Assembly (NCBI GenBank): GCA_025352185.1
Contig: JANXTV010000335.1
Location: 1-13,231, forward strand
Length of the DNA: 13,231 bases
Direction: 5' to 3'
Origin: Oligoflexia bacterium
GTDB taxonomy: Bacteria; Bdellovibrionota; UBA1018
Shown: piece by piece, positions 7,469 through 13,231 of the stretch
Layout: every line of letters begins with the position of its first letter
How positions within the stretch are numbered: the first letter of the stretch is position 1
Position numbers and translations under genes: made by a program
The notes under the pieces: generated by a model
What the model was told of the DNA's origin: nothing
What the model saw: only the letters and a program-made list of their open reading frames with translations
Database searches by the model: none

Positions 7469-9361
7469 CTAAACTACGGGCATTTTGTGAATTCGAATCG
7501 ACGCGAGCGTGACGTCGTCGTCGAGGGTTTTAACTGGGCCGTTAAACTTCATGTAAGCAACTTTCAGGGCGTCGATGACTCCGCGCGGTCCTCCGGAAAG
7601 CGCTCCTTCGACCACTTCTTTCACCCGTTTTTTTCCATACTGTTCGCCTTCGACGTTTTTATTTTCCATCAACCCGTCGGTATAGAGCACGAGAATATCT
7701 CCCTCGTCGATCGGAGCGGCCATTTCTTCGTAGTTTCCTGAATCTTCGACTTCCCCTACGCGGTTCCCTTTAGGCATGAGGGATTTCAGCTGGTATTTCT
7801 CTCCCGTTTTACGGAAGAGCCAAGGCGGGTTATGGCCAGCATTCGCGTACGTAATGGTTTTCGTTTCGAGATCGATCACCCCGATAAAAAATGTCATCAT
7901 GATTTTCGTCATGGCCGCATCGAAGACGACTCGGTTCGTATAGGACATCATTTCGCCCGGCGACAGACGAAAGAACGGTTTCTCCTGGGCGAGTTTTGCC
8001 AGCACGGAGAAACAGCTCCGCGCCGAGGCGGTAATGAGTGCGGAAGGAACCCCGTGCCCGGTAGCATCGGCGATCATCACGCACAATTTATTTTTAATTC
8101 GGAAAAATCCCCACCAGTCACCACCGCACTCGGATGCGGACTGGTAGCTCCCGATGATTTCAAATTCTTCGTCCCGGTATTCCGGAGGCGGAATGAGACT
8201 TTCCTGAACGGCGGCCGCAACCTTTAATTCTTCTTGGAGGTGCGCCTTCTGCACGGAATCAACGATCAGTTCTTGGATTTTTTTCGACATGATGTCGAAC
8301 GAAAATGCGAGCGCCCCGACTTCGTCACTCGTTTTTACTTTCGACTTAACCGAAAAATCTCCCTTCGCAACTGCGGCGGTCGCAATCGTGAGGAGCTTCA
8401 GAGGTTTCGTGATCGATCCCGAAAAAACGACGGCGAAAAGAATGGCGGCAATGATTGAAATAATTCCCAGTAGGGTTAGCCTTTCCCCCATCGTATAGGC
8501 CGCGGCGACCGCCTTCCGTTTTTCGAGTTGGGTCAGGACGATCGGCCCGAGGGGCAGTTTCCGGAATGAGCCTAAAAACGCCTTGCCGCCGATTTCGAAC
8601 TCTCGAGTGCCGGACCCGATTTTCGCCGTGGACGCGCCCTGAAAAATCGGGTCTCCCGTTGCGTCGCTTCCACCAAAGAGCCGATTCAATTCGGTCGAGG
8701 CGAGAAATTTTCCGTCCGCACTCGCGATCGTAATTTCTCCCTGCCCCTTATGACTGATGAGAGTGCGAGCATCGATAAAGTTTAACGCGACCGGCATGCC
8801 TTTTTCGTAGTCTTTTAGCCCAGTGTCACCAAAAGCGATGATCAGAACCGGCGTCATACCCGATTTTAAGAGCGTCTCGAACGCGAACCCTGATTCGATT
8901 AATTTACTGCGGAGGCGAAGGAGGGTGGGAGGATCCACGACGACTTGCTCCGCCGTGATTCCACTTTTAATGAGGACCTCTTCATTCGCATCTTTCGTCA
9001 ATAAGGTGACGGTCCCGTCGGCCTTTACCAAGTAGGAAACGAATAGGCCGGCTTCTTGCTGCGTCTTGACGAGGTTCTTTAAGTTCTCCGTTTGGGTCGC
9101 ATTTATCGGAAGCCGGGGATCGAATGTCGTGAGATAAAGACGAAGGTTATCGACGGCGGGTCGAACTTTTTCACTGAAGTCCTGCCCCGCGATATATGCT
9201 TCCATCGAAAGAAGCTGATACGTGTAGGCCTCTTTGTCGGTAATCACCAGTTTTACGGCTGAATAACTCAAGAATCCAACGATCGTCAGGAACAGAAGAC
9301 TCAAACTCAAGACGAGTTTGGTTCCGAGTGAGAGTTTGACTCGAAAGTTCTGTTGTTCCAT
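7469..9361 (-). CDS. Membrane sensor PP2C-type serine phosphatase (SpoIIE/RsbU family)
   Basis: The 630-residue protein has two transmembrane helices (about 15-38 and 292-315) flanking a large extracytoplasmic sensor region (39-290), then a HAMP domain (about 312-365), a short helical linker ending QEELKVAAAVQESLIPP, and a SpoIIE-type PP2C domain (about 395-625). Catalytic motifs are present: CGGDWW (about 411-416), ADATGHG (about 430-436), YANAGHNPP (about 503-511), LYTDGL (about 555-560) and LDDDVTL (near 611-617). The metal-binding aspartates are retained. The family dephosphorylates serine on STAS anti-sigma antagonists, and a STAS gene is divergent 66 bp away, making it the probable substrate. 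GGGGAG lies nine bases before the ATG, a good ribosome binding site. It heads a likely three-gene operon with the FecR-domain and oxidoreductase genes. Confidence 0.92.
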   Translation of the reverse strand: MEQQNFRVKLSLGTKLVLSLSLLFLTIVGFLSYSAVKLVITDKEAYTYQLLSMEAYIAGQDFSEKVRPAVDNLRLYLTTFDPRLPINATQTENLKNLVKTQQEAGLFVSYLVKADGTVTLLTKDANEEVLIKSGITAEQVVVDPPTLLRLRSKLIESGFAFETLLKSGMTPVLIIAFGDTGLKDYEKGMPVALNFIDARTLISHKGQGEITIASADGKFLASTELNRLFGGSDATGDPIFQGASTAKIGSGTREFEIGGKAFLGSFRKLPLGPIVLTQLEKRKAVAAAYTMGERLTLLGIISIIAAILFAVVFSGSITKPLKLLTIATAAVAKGDFSVKSKVKTSDEVGALAFSFDIMSKKIQELIVDSVQKAHLQEELKVAAAVQESLIPPPEYRDEEFEIIGSYQSASECGGDWWGFFRIKNKLCVMIADATGHGVPSALITASARSCFSVLAKLAQEKPFFRLSPGEMMSYTNRVVFDAAMTKIMMTFFIGVIDLETKTITYANAGHNPPWLFRKTGEKYQLKSLMPKGNRVGEVEDSGNYEEMAAPIDEGDILVLYTDGLMENKNVEGEQYGKKRVKEVVEGALSGGPRGVIDALKVAYMKFNGPVKTLDDDVTLASIRIHKMPVV

Positions 9362-9427
9362 ACTGAAAGTCTCCCCGGAATTGAGAAAGATTTCAATAGA
9401 TTGCGGCTCCCGCAGAGGTGAATTCCC
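9362..9427. promoter_or_regulatory. 66-bp divergent intergenic region
   Basis: This gap must carry expression signals for both arms of the signalling cluster. It holds the GGGGAG site for the phosphatase gene and GAGGTG for the STAS gene. An imperfect dyad lies at 9380-9397, with ATTGA and TCAAT arms around an 8-base centre. No strong -35/-10 pair was found on either strand, so promoter positions are unresolved. Confidence 0.45.
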
Positions 9428-9892
9428 ATGATTAAAGTCGCGAAAGAACTAAACGGAAACATTTTAACCATCCGCCTCACCGGCTCTATCGAGGAAACGG
9501 TGAACCTCGACGAAATGGTCGGGCAGACTCCCGCGGAAGTGCGAATCGACTGTAAGGAAATCACGCGGATCAACTCCGTCGGCGTGAAGGGCTGGATTAA
9601 ATACTTCCAGGGTCTCCAGGCAAAGAACGTGAAACTTACTTTCTTCCAATGTTCGACGGCGATCGTCGAACAAGTGAACCTGATCTCTAACTTCGTTTGC
9701 GGTGGTGGCGTTGAATCCATTTACGTCCCGTTCGCTTGCACGAGCTGCAAAGCCGAACTCATTGCGCTCTTCCGAACGGTCGACATCAATCCCGCGGCGA
9801 TCCAGCTTCCGGAACTGAAATGCACGAAATGTTCCGGTAAAGCGGTCTTCGACGACATCGAAGAGGAGTATTTTGCGTTTCTGAGCCGTTAG
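9428..9892 (+). CDS. STAS-domain protein with C-terminal zinc ribbon
   Basis: The 154-residue product has an N-terminal STAS-like fold (1-98), with LTIRLTGSI near 13-21, RIDCKEITRINSVGVKGW at 39-56, and a later strand VKLTFFQCS. Ser50 sits where the phosphorylated serine of anti-sigma antagonists such as SpoIIAA and RsbV is found (NSVGV in place of DSSGL). The C-terminal region has two CxxC pairs, C104/C107 and C132/C135, spaced like a zinc ribbon, then an acidic tail. The fusion is unusual for an RsbV-type protein and suggests an extra binding partner or redox or metal control. GAGGTG lies seven bases before the ATG. It is followed after 23 bp by an RsbW-like HATPase gene, its likely kinase, and is divergent from a PP2C phosphatase. 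Confidence 0.8.
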   Translation: MIKVAKELNGNILTIRLTGSIEETVNLDEMVGQTPAEVRIDCKEITRINSVGVKGWIKYFQGLQAKNVKLTFFQCSTAIVEQVNLISNFVCGGGVESIYVPFACTSCKAELIALFRTVDINPAAIQLPELKCTKCSGKAVFDDIEEEYFAFLSR

Positions 9893-9915
9893 GCTCGGAA
9901 CGTAACGAAAAACGG

Positions 9916-10899
9916 GTGGCACAACTCCTTCTTCTCGTCTCAAGTCGGCCAGATGATCTTATTTTCGCTAATAAAATAGCGGAAATGGCTGGCCTCGCGC
10001 TCCTCCAGACCGCGGATCTGAATATCATTACGAACGCCTTAAAAGAAAAAGAAGTGAGTGCGATTCTCGTCGACCTCGGTAGCGAAGACAGCTTCCGGGC
10101 ATTTGAAGGTGCGATCCACGATCAAGTCGGTCTCTTCAGCGATCGCCTGAATTCAAATCGATTCCACTACATTTCTGATCTCGACCTCGAAGAGAGAAAA
10201 TTTCTGTTGGACAGTCCGCTCTTCGGGAATTTTATCTACCGTAAATTTGCTGGTCCGGAAAAGGCGGCGAAGGCGGGAACCCGTTACGCTTACGTGATTA
10301 AGGCAACGATGGGAGAGCGAGCGTTCGGTATCCGGAATTTCTTCCACCCGAAGTCGCAGGTCCAGACGATTACGATGAAGCGATCGACGCAGAAGCAACA
10401 AGTCGTCGAAGCCCTCCGCGCCTACCTCATTAAAGCAAAGTACCCAACGCGGATGGCAAATACGATTGCGAACGCCGTCGATGAACTCATCATGAACGCG
10501 ATTTTTGCCGCTCCGACCGATGCTCTCGGTCGAAGGACTTACGAACAAACTCCGCGCGATACGGATATTCCTCTCGAGGGAAAGTCGTCGATCGAAGTAT
10601 CCATCGCTTTCGACGGAATCCAAGTCGGTGTCTGCGCGACCGACCAGTTCGGATCCGTGGATAAAGAGAAAGTGCTTAGGCACCTTTCGACGCTCTATAA
10701 AGATGAGCAGTATAAAATGAAATTAAGTGTCGCCGGCGCCGGAATTGGTCTCGCCACTACCTTCCGAAACGGTGGTTCGCTTCTCTTTCTATGTGAGAAA
10801 AACTCTAAAACGGAAGTCTGCGTAATTTTCGAACGACTCGATAATATCCGTGAATTTAAGGATCAGTTTCGCTACATCGTAAATCAATTCTACGTATAA
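9916..10899 (+). CDS. Receiver-like / RsbW-type HATPase protein
   Basis: This 327-residue protein has an N-terminal receiver-like domain (1-112): strand 1 LLLLVS (4-9), strand 3 AILVDL with D53 where a phosphoacceptor could be, and strand 5 FIYRK with K110. The acidic pair normally right after strand 1 is displaced (D13, D14), so phosphorylation is uncertain. The C-terminal half (about 150-310) is a GHKL ATPase: N-box ANAVDELIMNA (185-195) with E190 and N194, TDQFGSVD (242-249), and GAGIGLA (274-280). There is no dimerisation histidine, so a serine-kinase (anti-sigma, RsbW-like) role is favoured over a histidine kinase. The GTG start at 9916 has little Shine-Dalgarno signal but keeps the first receiver strand; an ATG at 9985 would delete it. 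It follows the STAS gene by 23 bp. Confidence 0.8.
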   Translation: MAQLLLLVSSRPDDLIFANKIAEMAGLALLQTADLNIITNALKEKEVSAILVDLGSEDSFRAFEGAIHDQVGLFSDRLNSNRFHYISDLDLEERKFLLDSPLFGNFIYRKFAGPEKAAKAGTRYAYVIKATMGERAFGIRNFFHPKSQVQTITMKRSTQKQQVVEALRAYLIKAKYPTRMANTIANAVDELIMNAIFAAPTDALGRRTYEQTPRDTDIPLEGKSSIEVSIAFDGIQVGVCATDQFGSVDKEKVLRHLSTLYKDEQYKMKLSVAGAGIGLATTFRNGGSLLFLCEKNSKTEVCVIFERLDNIREFKDQFRYIVNQFYV

Positions 10900-10917
10900 G
10901 ACCCCGCGGGCCGACCG

Positions 10918-11532
10918 ATGAAACTCTTTCTCGCTTCCACCTCTCCCCGTCGCCACTCCCTCATGAAAGATATCGGTTTCACGTTTGAAGTGATTCGACC
11001 CGACGTCGATGAAATCGAAGCAAAAGGGGAGTCCCCCCGGAAAATGGTCGAACGATTCGCGACCGAAAAGGCCCTCGCCGGAATCGAAAAGGCCCGGCTC
11101 ATTTCCCCGAGTGGCGTCCTCATCTCGGCCGATACGACCGTGGTTTCGCCCGACGGAAAAAAGATTCTGAATAAACCAGTAAGTGTCGACGACGCGGTGA
11201 AAATGCTCGCGCGTCTTTCGGGGGCGTCCCACACGGTGCTCACGGGTTACGTTATCTGCGAATACCGCGACGGAAAAATAACGCGGTGGCATCCCTCAGT
11301 AGTAAAGACGACCGTCACGATGCGAAAACTTTCACCCGGTAAAATCCGTGAATACGTGGGGAGCGGAGAACCCATGGATAAGGCGGGTGCCTACGGTGCC
11401 CAGGGAATTGGGATGTGCCTCATCGAATCGATTCGGGGATCGTATTCGAATGTCGTCGGACTCCCGATGGCGGAACTCACGCACGACCTCGAGAAAAAAT
11501 TTAAAATTACGCCGAATTGGATAAAGCCGTGA
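10918..11532 (+). CDS. maf: Maf nucleoside triphosphate pyrophosphatase
   Basis: The 204-residue enzyme hydrolyses non-canonical or excess nucleoside triphosphates to monophosphate and pyrophosphate. Diagnostic motifs are all present: LASTSPRR (5-12), SADTTV with catalytic Asp72 (70-75), NKP (85-87), LSGASHTVLTGY (100-111), DKAGAYGAQG (154-163), and GSYSNVVGLP (174-183). The DKAGAYGxQG form is typical of the dTTP/UTP-acting Maf (YhdE-like) branch rather than the m7GTP-acting YceF branch. It begins 18 bp after the HATPase gene with a weak ribosome binding site, so it may be read as part of the same transcript. Its TGA overlaps the GTG start of yggS. Confidence 0.94.
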   Translation: MKLFLASTSPRRHSLMKDIGFTFEVIRPDVDEIEAKGESPRKMVERFATEKALAGIEKARLISPSGVLISADTTVVSPDGKKILNKPVSVDDAVKMLARLSGASHTVLTGYVICEYRDGKITRWHPSVVKTTVTMRKLSPGKIREYVGSGEPMDKAGAYGAQGIGMCLIESIRGSYSNVVGLPMAELTHDLEKKFKITPNWIKP

Positions 11533-12236
11533 ACGGTACGGACTTCGAGTCGCCGCTCGCTTCACGCTGGCAGAAAATAAAGACCGAACTCGAAGTGGCG
11601 GCACGCACGGCCGGGCGCGAACCCTCCGCGGTAAGGCTAATCGCCGTGAGTAAGACCCACCCGTTCGAAAGCATTCGAACACTCTATCTAGCTGGTCAGC
11701 GGGATTTCGGAGAGAACTACGTTCAGGAGCTAGCTGAAAAATCGGCTCTCGCGGTCGCTGCGGGATTAAGCGAGATTCGCTGGCACTTCATCGGTCACCT
11801 CCAAACTAATAAAGTGAAGGCGCTCCTTCCCGTCGTTTACGCCATACATGGAGTTGATTCTGTAAAGCTCGCGGCGGAGATCTCGAAGCGTTCGGAACGG
11901 GATATTCCTATTTTTTTAGAGGTGAACCTCGACGCCGAAGAAAGCAAATCGGGCATTCAGATCTCTGAATTGCGAAAAGTAGCGGAAACGGTAAGCCTCC
12001 TTCCGCGGTTGAAAATTCTCGGCTTGATGGCGATTCCTAATCCCGCAAGCACGGCAGGCGCCTCCGATGCCTTTCGCCGCCTCGCCAAGCTGGAGAAGGA
12101 TCTCCGGCCCGTTACTGCGAGAGAACTTTCGATGGGAATGACTTCCGATTTCCGCGAGGCGATCGCCGAAGGATCAACCTACGTTCGTGTCGGAACCGCA
12201 ATTTTCGGCGAACGATCTCCGCGCGAAAAACTTTAG
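11529..12236 (+). CDS. yggS: YggS/PLPBP family pyridoxal phosphate-binding protein
   Basis: The 236-residue protein is a single-domain PLP-binding protein involved in vitamin B6 and amino-acid homeostasis, not a known catalyst. Family motifs: LIAVSKTHP with the PLP lysine K42, FGENYVQE, WHFIGHLQTNKVK, VNLDAEESKSG, GLMAIP, and LSMGMTSDFREAI followed by STYVRVGTAIFGER. The start at 11529 is a GTG overlapping the Maf stop (GTGA), giving translational coupling; an in-frame TTG at 11517 is a less likely alternative. Length is normal for the family. No clear terminator follows. Confidence 0.93.
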   Translation: MNGTDFESPLASRWQKIKTELEVAARTAGREPSAVRLIAVSKTHPFESIRTLYLAGQRDFGENYVQELAEKSALAVAAGLSEIRWHFIGHLQTNKVKALLPVVYAIHGVDSVKLAAEISKRSERDIPIFLEVNLDAEESKSGIQISELRKVAETVSLLPRLKILGLMAIPNPASTAGASDAFRRLAKLEKDLRPVTARELSMGMTSDFREAIAEGSTYVRVGTAIFGERSPREKL

Positions 12237-12462
12237 TCGGAGAATTTTCCCGGATTTCCGCGCTGGGAGCCGATCTCCAGTGACAATCTACGGGGGCATT
12301 TTGCACCTTTTTACGTCATCGTGATTGAAAAAAATTCGCGTTCGCTCCGCGGCGTTCTTCCGCATCATTTGAAGCGCATTGCGTGAAGTGGCTGTAATTG
12401 CGCCTTATCCCGTTCAATAGTGTAAATTGAAAAAGTTGGCACAATCCCCGCATAAGTAAGTA
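12237..12462. other. Upstream part of 316-bp intergenic gap
   Basis: This stretch lies between yggS and the small four-helix gene and has no supportable ORF. It includes a small hairpin with a bulge (CTGGGAG and CTCCAG near 12266-12283) that lacks a following T-run, and an AT-rich patch at 12330-12340. The promoter elements near 12427-12456 are listed separately. Confidence 0.5.
12436..12452 (+). promoter_or_regulatory. Candidate sigma54 (-24/-12) promoter
   Basis: TTGGCACAATCCCCGCA matches the -24 half of the RpoN consensus (YTGGCAC) exactly. The GC of the -12 half falls at the correct 12-bp start-to-start distance from GG, although the TT before it is CC here. Predicted start is near 12463. 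An overlapping sigma70-like pair, TTGAAA at 12427-12432 and CATAAG at 12451-12456 with an 18-base spacer, predicts the same start, so the sigma factor is unresolved. Confidence 0.45.
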
Positions 12463-12552
12463 GTGTCAGGACATGAGGTCCTGTATCTCGATAGTCTGAT
12501 GAAGTACTTTCTTCGGTTCTAGACTGTTACTTGGATTTCAAGGAGGACTCGT
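12463..12552 (+). promoter_or_regulatory. Structured 5' leader with two hairpins
   Basis: The predicted leader holds hairpin 1 (CAGGAC 12467-12472, 5-base loop, GTCCTG 12478-12483) and hairpin 2. Hairpin 2 has an outer stem at 12491-12497 with 12521-12527, including one wobble pair, and an inner stem GAAG 12501-12504 with CTTC 12511-12514. A near-perfect ribosome binding site AAGGAGG (12540-12546) follows, six bases before the ATG. This could be a regulatory leader, or the 3' part of a longer RNA: AAGTAA at 12455-12460 can pair with TTACTT at 12527-12532. It matches no riboswitch class I recognise. Confidence 0.45.
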
Positions 12553-12894
12553 ATGTTCAAGAACTACCTGACGTATCAATTCGCCCTCTCTTTCCATCAG
12601 CTCTGCCTTCTCGCAGACATCGCTGAGGCTCCGGCGAAAAACCGGGTGCTCCGCTCCGCGGAACAAATGATCCAATCCTTCACACGAAGCCTGCACGCAA
12701 AGAAACCCGAGGAAGAGGGACGTCACTACTTCAGTTCCCTCCTGAACCTGCGTGAATGCCGCGACGAGCTGGAAACCGTCGGCCTCTTTTTCGGAGAGAT
12801 CCAAACTAAGTTTCAAATCATCCACGATCGCCTGGAAAAGCTTTGCGAAAAGGCCGCTGCTTCCGAAGGTGGCCAATACCGAATGCTCGGGTGA
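12553..12894 (+). CDS. Small helical (four-helix-bundle-like) protein
   Basis: The 113-residue product is predicted all-helical: helices near 2-24 (NYLTYQFALSFHQLCLLAD), 28-48, 55-78 (HYFSSLLNLRECRDELETV) and 80-105, with short acidic loops. The arrangement and the QMIQSFTRSL segment resemble the four-helix-bundle family that includes 23S rRNA intervening-sequence proteins and diversity-generating-retroelement Avd proteins. The NxxEG signature is absent, and no reverse transcriptase or template repeat is nearby. Function is unknown. It has the best ribosome binding site in the window (AAGGAGG, spacing 6) and its own promoter region and structured leader, so it is probably well expressed and separately regulated. 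Confidence 0.68.
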   Translation: MFKNYLTYQFALSFHQLCLLADIAEAPAKNRVLRSAEQMIQSFTRSLHAKKPEEEGRHYFSSLLNLRECRDELETVGLFFGEIQTKFQIIHDRLEKLCEKAAASEGGQYRMLG

Positions 12895-12921
12895 TGCTTG
12901 GTGACTCTAAAAAGTGATGTT

Positions 12922-12942
12922 CCTCGCGGTTTTTAGGCGAGG
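12922..12942. repeat. GC-rich hairpin downstream of four-helix gene
   Basis: CCTCGC (12922-12927) and GCGAGG (12937-12942) form a perfect 6-bp stem around a 9-base T-rich loop, 27 bp after the stop codon. No T-run follows on the + strand, so a simple intrinsic terminator is not supported; it may protect the 3' end or belong to an RNA together with the next inverted repeat. Confidence 0.4.
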
Positions 12943-12944
12943 CT

Positions 12945-12999
12945 GCGCCGATCGATCGTCTTACCCCGTCGTTGGGAACCTGAGTCGAACGATCGGCGC
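12945..12999. repeat. Perfect 10-bp inverted repeat with 35-base loop
   Basis: GCGCCGATCG (12945-12954) and CGATCGGCGC (12990-12999) are perfectly complementary and followed by CTTTAATC and later CTTTT. The loop can form alternative pairings in which GATCGT at 12954-12959 pairs with ACGATC at 12989-12994. It could be an unusual terminator, an operator or part of a small RNA between the four-helix gene and the tRNA. Confidence 0.45.
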
Positions 13000-13066
13000 C
13001 TTTAATCCGCATCTTTTATCTCTCCGAAGGCTGTGTTATCCCTCTTCTATCCACTCGCGTTAGTTC

Positions 13067-13143
<77 letters not shown>

Positions 13144-13231
13144 TTTTTACCCTCCCATTAATTAGGGCCTGGAAATTTAAAGAGCACTCACGCTCGCCGC
13201 GCTTCCATGCGCTCATGGGACCCTTGAAAAG

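Noticed and set aside
12496..12520. CTGATGA resembling the hammerhead ribozyme core
   Set aside because: The required GAAA after stem II and a suitable cleavage-site stem are absent downstream; chance match within hairpin 2.
12538..12876. Minus-strand 112-residue ORF
   Set aside because: It mirrors the four-helix gene, whose plus strand has AAGGAGG at ideal spacing and a promoter; the minus strand has neither.
12553..12894. Diversity-generating retroelement
   Set aside because: Only a loosely Avd-like protein is present; there is no reverse transcriptase, template repeat or variable repeat.

Overview
The window looks like chromosomal DNA of a Gram-negative bacterium, most likely a deltaproteobacterial-type or Bdellovibrionota lineage. 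This rests on gene content: a stand-alone heptose adenylyltransferase (LPS or heptose metabolism), secreted and inner-membrane proteins, a FecR-type envelope protein, a PP2C partner-switching set, and an RDD protein whose N-terminal GLGFHPF-type motif I associate from memory with Bdellovibrio relatives. Taxonomy is inference; there is no rRNA or marker gene. No insertion sequence, phage gene or CRISPR array is visible, and composition and codon use look even throughout.

Region 1 (1-1844, + strand) holds an RDD-family membrane protein translationally coupled by an ATGA overlap to rfaE2, then a small, highly charged coiled-coil protein. Region 2 (1871-4411) has a four-helix membrane protein on the minus strand, divergent from a + strand pair: an amidohydrolase-fold protein and a creatininase-fold protein with a C-terminal membrane anchor. 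Both members of the pair have lost canonical metal-binding residues, which makes them the most unusual genes here. Region 3 (4420-4926, minus) is a small secreted protein with a clear sigma70-like promoter and strong ribosome binding site.

Region 4 (5076-10899) is a signalling cluster arranged divergently around a 66-bp gap. Leftward run a membrane sensor PP2C (SpoIIE/RsbU-type) phosphatase, a FecR-domain envelope protein and an FAD/NAD(P) oxidoreductase, spaced 24-26 bp apart. Rightward run a STAS protein with a C-terminal zinc ribbon and a receiver-like/HATPase protein. Phosphatase, STAS protein and RsbW-like kinase are the three components of a partner-switching circuit, so the two arms probably work together; no sigma factor is nearby. 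The rightward run continues into two housekeeping genes, maf and yggS (joined by a GTGA overlap).

Region 5 (12237-13231) has a 316-bp gap with a sigma54-like promoter and a structured leader before a small four-helix-bundle-like gene, then two GC-rich hairpins, then tRNA-Arg(CCG). The last 88 bases hold no gene I can support.
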